Source: Arthrobotrys musiformis (Eukaryota > Ascomycota > Orbiliomycetes > Orbiliales > Orbiliaceae). Taken from it: 64,000 nt of DNA. The stretch spans positions 3,968,001-4,032,000 of the forward strand of contig JAVHJL010000004.1 in assembly GCA_036971715.1 (NCBI GenBank). The letters run 5' to 3'. Shown piece after piece: positions 1-9,374 of the stretch (position 1 is its first letter; each line of letters begins with the position of its first letter). Position numbers and translations under genes: made by a program. The notes below the pieces were generated by a model. That model had not been told where the DNA came from. It saw only the letters and a program-made list of their open reading frames with translations, and ran no database searches.

Positions 1-905
1 AGCGGCTCGGGTGTGAACCTATCTATATGCGGCGGCTTGACATATTCTTTCACAGCATTCCCCAAACGTTTTGAAACGCTTCGTTTTAGCTCTCCATTTT
101 TCTTCTCTTCGTCAGAGGTTGGTTTGGTATGAAGGTGCTCAGGGAGAGCCTCGACATAATTTGCGCCATCCTTTCTTCGTGAAGATTTTACTTGCAATGC
201 CTCCCATGGATTCGTCCTCTCTCTTGATGGCGATACTTCGTTCGAAGCTGTCGGTGGAGATTGTGACGAAGCAGTGTCGTGCGGCCGTATATACCCAGTC
301 ATGACATTGACCAACTTCTTTACTCCCTTTTTATTCTTCTCCACACGTGCTTCCTCAATGACCATCCCATCAGAAGATGATTTTGCTTCCACGGACTTTG
401 ATCTCTTTTCAATATCCTGGCTTTCGGATTCATTCATCTCACTTTCCTTCTCCTCTTCTTCAGGTATAGCATCCTTTTTCATTTTCACCCTCCTCGCAAC
501 CGGTAAAACTTTCTCCGGGGCTGGTCGTCGGGGCGGAACATATCCCGACACCGAAGCCTTCTCATGCTTCCCCGTTGCTGTCAATGATCCATTCCTTCTA
601 TGTCCTACAGCGCTAGCTTTTGCAACTCTCCCAACGGGTGTCCTACTCCCTCTGCTCCTCGACTGCGTCCGTCCATGAGTACTTCTCACTGGTATCGTCC
701 CATTCCCTCTTCTCTGGGCGGTTGTATTAGAAGAAGAAGATGCATCTTTCAAAGATCTAGAGTATCCAGTTGACTGCACCAATATCGCGCAGGACTTTTG
801 GAGATCGACTTCAGTCGCTGGAGTGAGCGGCGGCCGGATTTCTTGTTGTCCGGCTTCTAGAATTTTGAAAGATAAGGCGGCGGGTTTTGAAGTATCCAGC
901 TTCAT
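1..905 (-). CDS. Disordered basic protein, 3' end outside window
   Basis: An open frame of 301 codons starts at the ATG at 903-905 and runs off the left edge without a stop. An in-frame TAA lies four codons upstream of that ATG, so it is the first possible start. No intron is needed. The product is rich in Ser, Lys, Arg and Glu, with stretches such as RSRGSRTPVGRVAK and IPEEEEKESEMNESES, and looks intrinsically disordered; I see no folded domain, signal peptide or membrane segment. It recalls scaffold, cytoskeletal or nuclear proteins, but I do not recognise the family and the C-terminal part, which may hold a domain, is missing. The long length and protein-like codon use make it very likely a real gene. 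Confidence 0.7.
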   Translation of the reverse strand, partial: MKLDTSKPAALSFKILEAGQQEIRPPLTPATEVDLQKSCAILVQSTGYSRSLKDASSSSNTTAQRRGNGTIPVRSTHGRTQSRSRGSRTPVGRVAKASAVGHRRNGSLTATGKHEKASVSGYVPPRRPAPEKVLPVARRVKMKKDAIPEEEEKESEMNESESQDIEKRSKSVEAKSSSDGMVIEEARVEKNKKGVKKLVNVMTGYIRPHDTASSQSPPTASNEVSPSRERTNPWEALQVKSSRRKDGANYVEALPEHLHTKPTSDEEKKNGELKRSVSKRLGNAVKEYVKPPHIDRFTPEP

Positions 906-3900
906 TTTTAAAATTTAGCGTTAGTTTCCTTTGTATATAATAATGTTCTATGAGAATGGCTAGGAAGAATAGGAAAAGTAATTGTCTAAGAGGTGTCAAA
1001 AAACCCGATATAAGGAAGTAGTAAAGGAATAATAAAGAAATAAGATATAATGGGCGCGCGCCGTCAGATGGTGACACAGAGTAAGATATAGATATAAAAC
1101 CAACAAACGGAAAAGGAAAAAGGAAAAATAAAGTAGACAGAAAGAGAGGAAGTCAAGTCATCAAGGCTTACTCAGGGAAAACGATGCTTATTTTCCGGCT
1201 ATTTGATCTAGCAGGCTAGCGCCCCTTGTAACCGTTGAACCAAACAAAAACGTGTTGGTGGGAACAAATGTTACAAGGTACGATATGGTACCTGAGTAGC
1301 ACACGATTGCTATCCTGCAGCAGCCGAAATTCAGGTAATGAAGTCAAGAACAAAAAGACAAAATAATTTTTTGTTTTAAAAAGGAGGGCCCGAGAGAAAT
1401 TTAAGACCTCGAAGGTAAGAAGGGAGAAAAAGAGGGATTTTGTAAACCGCACCAGGCCCGAATTTTTACAAAATTATAATAAAAAAGGAAATGAGGTTAT
1501 GAATTCATGATGTTGATAGCATGCCGAGGAAGAAGCGTTTTCCCTTGGAATTTTCGTTTCTAAACGATAACAAGGCGTTCATTCTGGCGGGCGGAACGAC
1601 GGTTGACAGGTATTTTGGACATGGGGAACGATAGAAAACCATTTTTCTTCTTTTTCTTCTCACAAGGAAAACCCGCTAGTTACTTACATCAGACTTCGAC
1701 CGATCATTTCCGATAGAGGAAGAGTGCGCCAGGGTTGTCGGCATTGTGAACGGGCCTTCAATTTTGGTCCAACTGGATTACGACAGTAAGACCGTTTAAA
1801 CCCAGTAAGCAAGATCGCTGAAACGGCGAGGAAAAACTTGTCTGAGTAGTAATCCAAAAAATCGCAAAAAAAAAAGTTATAAGAAAAATAAAATAATCAA
1901 ATAACAGAGTGGAGTCGAGTCAAGGCGAGGGTGTTTTGGTAATCGAATTCGTAAACATAAATGTGAGTGTCGGGACCTCTTTATTTTCTCGAAATGACGG
2001 CAACTGCACGATTAGCGTATCAACTGCCCAATCGAATCGAACTGGCCTCTTTTCCTTCTCCCTTCTCTCCAAGGGTTTATCCTGACTAATGAAGGGTGTG
2101 GTTGGTTCGTTGCGTGTGTCGGACTCCGTATGTAATTTCCAAGTCGTACAAAGCTGGGGAAAGGTGGAGAAAGGGAGAGGCAATAGATGCCAGCCGACTG
2201 GGCTCTCGACGCTGGTTGTTCTTTAGTGTTTTAAAAGAGATACACAACCGCAGACCCGTCGCTCTCGATTCCCTTTTTTCTTTTCGTGAAACCCGCTCGA
2301 AAGATTGTATATCTACTATCTAGGGTATGTACCGTGTATGTGTATACAGCGATTGTCGACAGACAATAAATACCCGAGTTCGGTTCAGCTACTAGCTAAT
2401 AATATAGCCCCGTTAGGAAATATCGTGCGAAACGTTGCAATTAGTATCGTCGGTAACCGAAGCTGAAGCTGGAATATCCGACCCCCAAATTGAATCGTTA
2501 CTGTTATCTGTGCGGAGTTACCCCGGCAAAGAATTGCACAATCAAGGCGGGAAAAAGTGGGCGAGCCTCTGAGTGGCCAAAAGGAATTTGCCAGTGCGTC
2601 AAAAAACTGCGGGGGATGGAGAAGTCGGTTCCATTCCAAGGCTTGTCGCCAACTAACAAAAAAGCAGAGAGCTTCGAATTGATGACGACTAGTTAAAAAC
2701 AAGAAAAATGATATCAAGGCTTAGGGACGGCGCAAAGGAAAAAAGAGAAAGGAAAAACTGAAACAAAGGGTTAAAGCACCCTCTTATGAAAATCCCTTTC
2801 CTATCTTCACCATCGATAAAAAGCTTAGTTTACTTTTTCTTAAGCTTAAAGTACTTCGTTAAAATCTCAGCCGGGGAAGCTTGGTATACTATAGATTCGT
2901 TGGTCCTTATTTCCCCTATTTTCTTTCCGACCATCGCTGGATCGCGCGGTATTATCAAAAAGTTTAAAAAGAAGAAAAAAGGGCAAAGCTAGCGGGACCC
3001 TGCACAGCTTGCTCCCGCCAAATCTTTTGGGTTTAAATGCTAGTAACCAATTGGATCAATTTCGCGGTCCCATAATTCTGACGACTTGCATGAAGCGTCG
3101 CAAGAAGCAGTTATTCAGAGGAAAGACATCCCGGACTTCTGAGCAAGCCAATTCTGACAACCAGTATTCCGCATGCGCTATGCGGTCAAGTCAAATAGGC
3201 TACAAAGTTTTCCTCTCCGACTTTGCATATTTCCAAGAAATACAGTAACATATGTATATATGTGGCTGAACGCCTAACGGTGGAACCAACAGAATTGGGA
3301 ACTGATGATAATATCACTATCGACATGAAGAGCCCCATTTCATCAGCGTATCTTTCAGCCCGGGATTTGTCAGGGAGATATCCATAGCTATACCACCTTG
3401 GCAGGTCCACTTTTCGTTAGACTTTTGAGTTTTTTTAGTATTTTCTTTTCGGCTTAATTGCCCGTTTTTCTTTTTTGTGAAATTTAACCAGGGAACCACG
3501 GGAACGCCACCAAGTCAGCAATCGCGGTTAGTTCATGACCCAAGGAAAACTTGTCAGCTCGAACAAGAACGAAGCTTCCGTTTGATGCCTCTGTTTCGAC
3601 CTTGCGAAGGTTTGTTGTGACAGTTGTAGGGGATCAATGGAGAACTGGGAGTTTGTTCCGGGTATGGCGATTTGAGCAATTGATATTTTATCCATATCAC
3701 ATGTACAGCCCACCGATCCGCTAAGAGATCGTTCAATTCGAACATGATTACATAGTACGTATATATTGTCCACTGAACCAGTAAGCTTAAGTACTCGATA
3801 TATTATTACATCTTTAGCTAATTAGGCCTTTGCAAATGACACAATGGCAAGCCCACCCACACCATATATTACTACACAAATATAGAGAACACCCAGCTGA

Positions 3901-5108
3901 TTAGGACCTATATACAAAATACCATAGTCACAAATTGTAGCAATGCCCCCAAAATGCCGCCATTTCTGCGGACATGGGAAGGCAATCCCTGCCGATATAG
4001 CACAAGGACAAGGAACAAACCCGCATACTCAACAGCTCAGCGTGTTCAAACCGTTCGGTTGGTCGGCCGCTTCGGTATCTTCCGATTTCTTGTTCTCTCG
4101 TCCGACTCGACAGCGATAACAGATTACGAGATCAGAATTACACGACGAAAAAAAAAGTCCACAAATCGTTCTCCCAATCCGTAGCAAGGAAACTGGTGCA
4201 TGGGGGGGTTCAAGCATACATGTGAAGAAACGGACGTTGTTTCCAGCCTTTCCGTAGCACAAAGCAAGGGCAGCCCCTTCCCTTCCTTTTGACCCTTTTG
4301 ACAGGCCGTCGCGCTCTTCGGTGGCTAGCCCCACCCATCCACCGTCATTGCCCTGCAGTGGATCTTTTTCCTCCTATCTCAGCAGTCAAAATTTGGAAAT
4401 TAAAGAAAATTTTAATTTCGGGCTGAAGGGGGTTCTGAACGAAACGAAACGGACAGGACAGAAAAACGCCATAATCTGCCTAGAACAGACAGCCTGGTGT
4501 TATATAATTTTAAACCGATACGAGTGCCTTCGGTTCGATTAATTGTCGAAATAGTAAATTCTTTCCTGCCGAGTATAATATTATATGATATGATATATCG
4601 ATATGGCATGATACTACAGTCGTCCTCGGGATTATATTACACTTTAAATCCCGTTCCGCCATTCTGCTCCTAGTCAACAGAATTTCTGAACCTAGCCTTT
4701 GAGCCTAACAGTTGTCTGCAAAAAGCCTCATAAATGTAACATGAGGCTATGAGATATCTAGATATGACGGTTAGCGGTATCAACCCAAATGTGCAATGTA
4801 TTCGCCACGGGATCAAATGTCGGTTTAGACCGTGGCGCTTTATTTTGGCAAACCTTTCTTTCGGCCTGATACGTGAGCTAGACTGTCCGCCGCCGCCCAC
4901 ATAGGGTCATGTACTAATACATCATACTAGGTACCAAATTCCCATGAAAATCTCCTGGAGTTTGATTGGTGGACAATATCATAAGTCCTCAATAGCAATA
5001 TTGAATAGATATCCTCCAAAGCGCTATGCAAAAACAGAACCCCAGTAATTACAATACCAAGCAGAAAAAATAAGGTATCAGTAGCTTATTAAGTAAGAAA
5101 AGGAAGAA
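906..5108. other. Intergenic, no supported gene
   Basis: About 4.2 kb between the disordered-protein gene and nudC. All open frames are under about 110 codons, overlap one another on both strands, lack good start context and have no recognisable motif. Short A-runs, for example near 1866-1875, occur. It should hold the promoter of the gene ending at 1 and the 3' region of nudC. I found no tRNA, transposon or repeat array. Confidence 0.5.
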
Positions 5109-5748
5109 TTACATGTTAATCTTCGCCTTGCTAAAATCCATCTCGGGGTGCTGCTGCTGGAATTTCTTGAGCATGTCCATCTTCTTCTGCTCGTCGCTCG
5201 TCGGCAGTCCCATCTCCTTCTGTCGCTGATCGTACATCATTTTCTCCACCATGCCCCTCGTCTCCCCGTCTAGATCACTTAGCTTCGAATTCTCGGGTTG
5301 AATCTTGGAAACATCGATCTTGGGGTGGTGGGTGAGAACGTGGGGCCACCATTCCTTTTTATTGGATTTATCGAGGTGGATTTCGAGTGTGCCGTCCGAG
5401 AGAGACCAAGTTGAGTCGTCCAGGTGAATCGGTTTGTATAATGTTCCCTACATGCGGATATCTAGTCAGTATACCCAAACATAACCATCCTAAGTCGAAG
5501 TAGAAAAGGGGGGGTATAACCTCAAACAAGGGATCCTTTCCCTTCAGCCCGACCTTCAAGCCTGTAAGCTTGATATCAACGATTAAATCCCTTCCTCGCG
5601 TGCCCGCAGGAAGAGACACGGTCACATCAACATCCTCGAGGGCTTGCGTCCATTTGTACGGTAGGGTGGCTTGTTCGGCCGCTTCCTTCTCCCTTGCGGC
5701 CTTGAGTTCTTCTGGGGTGGGGTCTGGTGGGGCTGTTGATGTTGACAT
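5109..5748 (-). CDS. nudC: Nuclear movement protein NudC (CS domain)
   Basis: Two exons, 5521-5748 and 5109-5447, joined across a 73-bp intron (5448-5520, GTTATA...TAG), give 188 residues. NudC is a p23/Hsp20-like co-chaperone that works with Hsp90 and stabilises LIS1/dynein components, so it acts in nuclear migration along hyphae. The CS domain begins at YKWTQALEDVDVTV and continues through GTRGRDLIVDIK and VGLKGKDPLFE, then after the intron WSLSDGTLEIHLDK and KKEWWPHVL. The C-terminal signature is also present: PENSKLSDLDGETR, MVEKMMYDQRQKEMGLP, and the ending HPEMDFSKAKINM. The length matches the short fungal NudC form, which lacks the long N-terminal coiled coil of animals. The start ATG precedes a Ser/Thr/Pro and then Ala/Glu-rich leader. 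Identification is firm; the donor GTTATA is non-optimal but no other keeps the frame. Confidence 0.96.
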
Positions 5749-6114
5749 GGTGGGGTTCTTTTTTTTCCCTTCCCTTTCCCCTTGAACTGTGAATCCGATT
5801 GAGAGCGGATGGTGTTGGTATTAAAAAGGAATCGTGATTAGTATTAATTTCGGGTTTGATGCTGGTGATTGATTGATTGATCGAAGGTAATAGCCCCTCC
5901 TCCAGTGATCGTAGAAGGATGTTGCGCGAAGGTTCTATGCCATGTGCCCATCCTGTTCCCCTGTCCGTGCTTCCATGTTCCACAGCTCGGCAGCCAGAAA
6001 TCACACACGATCAACACAATTACCGAAAACCAGCTCGAAGGTTATCTTGATATCTCTCCGACGCTCATCCCGAGCATCACCCCGATAAAAAGTACATAAT
6101 GGGGATATGGGCAC
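5749..6114. other. Upstream region of nudC
   Basis: This stretch lies between the nudC start and the TATA box of the small plus-strand ORF, so it would serve as a divergent promoter if that ORF is real. On the minus strand just above the ATG it is pyrimidine-poor and purine-rich (GGGAAAGGGAAG). No ORF in it looks coding. Confidence 0.4.
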
Positions 6115-6120
6115 TATAAA
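6115..6120 (+). promoter_or_regulatory. TATA box of the small ORF at 6217
   Basis: The hexamer TATAAA lies 97 bp upstream of the ATG at 6217. The sequence between is C/T-rich (CTTACTTACTCACTCGCC), typical of a fungal transcript leader. Confidence 0.45.
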
Positions 6121-6216
6121 TTGGAAGGCTAGCACTTCATTCTGTATCTATTCATTTCACCCAGTTCTTACTTACTCACTCGCCTTCCCACAAAGTATTC
6201 ACCAATTGCGCCAACA

Positions 6217-6306
6217 ATGGTACTGCGATTCCTCCGCTTCCTCCTAGGCAGATTTCTAAGGGCGCGGTTACCAATACCGATGCCGAAACGAGCGCCCGGC
6301 CGTTAA
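6217..6306 (+). CDS. Possible 29-residue cationic peptide
   Basis: ATG at 6217-6219, stop TAA at 6304-6306, 29 residues. The start has A at -3 and G at +4, a TATAAA about 97 bp upstream and a C/T-rich leader, so it looks like a proper small transcription unit. The peptide begins MVLRFLRFLLGRFLRARLP: leucine/phenylalanine alternate with seven arginines in the first 17 or so residues to give an amphipathic, strongly basic helix, followed by a proline-rich tail ending KRAPGR. There is no cysteine and no cleavable signal peptide. It could be a short membrane-active or mitochondrial-targeted peptide, the first exon of a longer gene, or chance. No downstream exon was found. Function unknown. Confidence 0.3.
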   Translation: MVLRFLRFLLGRFLRARLPIPMPKRAPGR

Positions 6307-7744
6307 TTTCTTTTAGTGAATTTAGCAAATACATTCATCGAGAATTCAATAAGAGGATACGGTAATACGACAAAACGCCGCGGTGCTAAACTTTACAACC
6401 AATACAAAAACAAATAACGATGATAGCGATGCAGTGAATCTTGTCACATCACGCAGGAGCGCCGACAGTAGCTCTTGAGTTTACTCTAGTATACCTACTG
6501 CCTCCCTAAATATTAGGCTTGCGATGAAGAGGAAGAGGAAGGGTAGGCAGAGGATACATGTATGCATCCCACTACGTACCTAAAACGGCCCCCAGGTTTA
6601 TGGTAAATATCGTATACCCCTAGGCAAAATCTGAGTCTGTCAGCCCGGCCGAAATGCCAAATCAATATACAACAGACAGCTAGAGCAAACTCGCACAAGA
6701 CAACCTTCAACCAAATGATAATCAGTACCAGATCAATTGATCAACCTTCGACAGCGAATACAAAACATTAATACTAGCGAGCACTGTCATAAAACGATCT
6801 ACTACCGCCTGCCAGTAACCCCCACAAAATGATACCTTTCCTCTAAAGTCTATTACCCACCGCTTAGGGGACAACCGAGGTGGTAAAATCAAAACCCGAA
6901 ATGAGTTTGGGTGTCACATTCCGCTTTGGTGCCGGTTATCCGGGCACTTCGACCAGTCGATACCCGGTCTCGTTCTCAGACGCCACATGCACAAAGGGAT
7001 ATCTTCAATAACTGGGATTTAGTGCGGTATATTCGAATATTGGAGGCTGTCACGTAATGAATCATTTACAGAAAATAGCTGAAACGGCAGCCCCGCAAGT
7101 ATCAAAGCTGGCAAAAGACCGTTGCGATATCGCGATGACCAAAATTTTGTCTACATGTGTCAGGTTGGTGCAAGATATACCGGTAACATACCTCAGGGGT
7201 TTATATCCGGGTATACCCAAATAAATATACCCTTCAAATGTCGTTCTCACTTTGCAACAGGGTTTGGTTTACGATGGCCCCTCCGGAGCTCCCTGTGGTT
7301 TATTTTGGTTTGTTTAGGCCGACGATATAGACAATACGAGTCCGATGAATCTTTGTGGACGTCTCGTACTCGAACCACCGGGGTGGATGAACCCCCATAG
7401 AGGAGCTAATTGCCAAACCCTCCCCCATTTAAAATTTGTGCAGACGACTGAAGATTCTTAAGTCAATTTTCATGAAAAACCAAGCTAACTAAATCAGGCA
7501 TCTAGCCCGTTCGGATACTTCTCGGCTATAACCCAAGCTTTATCTTGTAGCTTACCCGAGCAATCTATACCCAAGCTTATAATTACGTAGTAGACGTCTA
7601 TAGCCGACGTCTACCTACCCCAGGTTTCAAAATATACATATCATACAATAGCCCGACGAATATACATCTCCAACCACACCCCCCAAAATTAAAACCCAAC
7701 AAAGTGTAAATTATAAAGGAGGATAAGGCAAAATAAAGAACAAA
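6307..7744. other. Intergenic, no supported gene
   Basis: About 1.4 kb. The frames present are under 95 codons and overlap on both strands without motifs. The last 250 bases should hold the methyltransferase promoter, including the dyad at 7590-7614. Confidence 0.45.
7590..7614. promoter_or_regulatory. Inverted repeat with two GACGTC cores
   Basis: GTAGACGTC (7590-7598) and its exact reverse complement GACGTCTAC (7606-7614) are separated by 7 bases, TATAGCC. Each arm carries GACGTC, the core of CRE/ATF-type bZIP sites. It sits 131 bp upstream of the methyltransferase ATG. A regulatory role is inferred from position only. Confidence 0.35.
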
Positions 7745-8522
7745 ATGACGGACGCCTCAAACGCCCGCTTCAACTCCGAAGCTGCAACCTGGGATCTAAA
7801 CCCCGACGTCCAATCCGCCACCAAATCCGCCCTCGCCGCGATTCTCGAACGCATCCCCTCATTATCCCTGGATAACCCCAATAGTATGTTCCAAAAACTC
7901 CATTAACCCGCAATTAAAACCCACACCAACTAACTATACACAAGAACCAAAGTTACTAGACCTCGGCACCGGCACCGGCCTCCTCTCCCTCCCCCTCTCC
8001 CCCTACACCTCCACAATCCTCTCCATCGACCCTTCCCCCACCATGATCTCCCACCTAACCTCCAAACTTCCCAAAGAAACAAACATAACCCCTCTCTGCG
8101 CTCTAATAAGCTCCCCCTCAGACCCCATCCTTAACTCCCAAAAATTCGACATCATAGTCTCAAACCTAGTCCTCCACCACGTTCCCGACATCAAACAATT
8201 TATAAACTTAACAAACGGCCTCTTGAACCCCGGAGGGGTAATATGTCTCACGGATTTCGAGGATACAGGACCAGAGAGCAGGAAATTTCATCCGGAGGAT
8301 AAAATGGATGGTGTCGAGCGGCACGGGTTGGTTAGGGAGGAGATGGTGGGACTGTTGAACGATGCCGGGTTTGCGGATGTGAAGGTTGAGGTCGGGTGGG
8401 TTATGAGGAAACAGGTCGAGCGGTTTCCGGGGGAGTGGAAGGACGGGAAACCGTTGTTGAAAGAGGGTGAGGAGGCGTGTGAGATGGATTTTAACTTTTT
8501 GGTGCTCTGGGGGAGGAAGTAG
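7745..8522 (+). CDS. Class I SAM-dependent methyltransferase
   Basis: Two exons, 7745-7883 and 7945-8522, joined over a 61-bp intron (GTATGT...AAG, with CTAAC-like bases before the acceptor), give 238 residues. The Rossmann-fold signature is clear: motif I LLDLGTGTGLLSL at residues 50-62, the second-strand acid in SIDPS, and motif IV FDIIVSNLVLHHVPDIKQF, then NPGGVICLTDFE. The N-terminus (FNSEAATWDLNPDVQ) matches the Methyltransf_25/UbiE-like group found in small soluble fungal methyltransferases. The likely substrate is a small molecule, but nothing in the sequence or neighbours identifies it; no biosynthetic gene cluster surrounds it. The exon 2 start at 7945 keeps the frame and places the glycine-rich loop correctly. 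Cytosolic: no signal or membrane segment. Confidence 0.88.
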
Positions 8523-9374
8523 GGTGTTTACTTCCATATCTCTAAGATGCCTTCCGTGAGATAGTATATATAGAATGATAGTATAGATAAGAATATATTT
8601 TCTTGTATCATGTAGTAAAATTGGCCAATAGGGACTACATCTACTACCTCAATAAGTACAAAGAATAGTAAAAAGGAATAGAAAGGAGAGAAAAGAGAGA
8701 AGGGAAAGAAACAGGAACACCACTCCTCTGGTATGCTAGAAATGACTCAAAACAAATCGGGAACTGAAGCAAAAGAGGACCGGAAATTTAAACAGAAGCA
8801 TTCTATGCATGCATTTTGTGCTGTTGGTGGGTAAAAAATGATCAAAGGGAAAAAAAAAAACAAAGGATTACATCTTTATAAAAGAGGAAACGACAAATAA
8901 AAGAAAAACGAAAGGTGGTAAGTAGTGCAATCGCTCAGAAAATAAACATTAAGAAAACCAAGAAAAGAATGTAAGATAGTAGGAACACCAGCCTGAACGA
9001 GGCAGACGGGAAGAATACGAAAAGCAACAATAAACGGGAATTCCATCCTCTAAGAAAAAAAAAAAAAAAAAAAAAAGACTAATTGATCTGGGCTATGGGG
9101 CCGCTCTATACAGCCTAGACAGATGCGTGCTAGCTCGGCCTGCACACTGGTTTACTGGAGAGAATGATAAGAGACCGACTGATACCAGGCTTCTCTGTAA
9201 AAAGAAAGATAATACGACTAAAAAAGGGTATACAAAAGAAACGAAGGGAAGAATGGAAAAGAGGTAAGAGAAGGGAAAAAAAAGAAATCCGATAAACGCC
9301 AAAATGAGGGTCGTAAACGACGTTAACAAAATAAATAAGCTTTATGTAGAAGTTTGGTGTGAGTGGTTGAAACT
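8523..9374. other. Convergent 3' region with A-run
   Basis: The methyltransferase (plus) and the MIT-domain gene (minus) both end here. The sequence is A-rich on the plus strand and holds a run of 22 A at 9055-9076. No coding frame is supported. Confidence 0.5.
9055..9076. repeat. Homopolymer A(22)
   Basis: Twenty-two consecutive A in the convergent 3' region, read as T on the sense strand of the MIT-domain gene. Confidence 0.95.

Noticed and set aside
274..678. 134-codon plus-strand ORF
   Set aside because: It lies antisense to the disordered-protein gene at 1-905, whose opposite strand is open for 301 codons from a good ATG.
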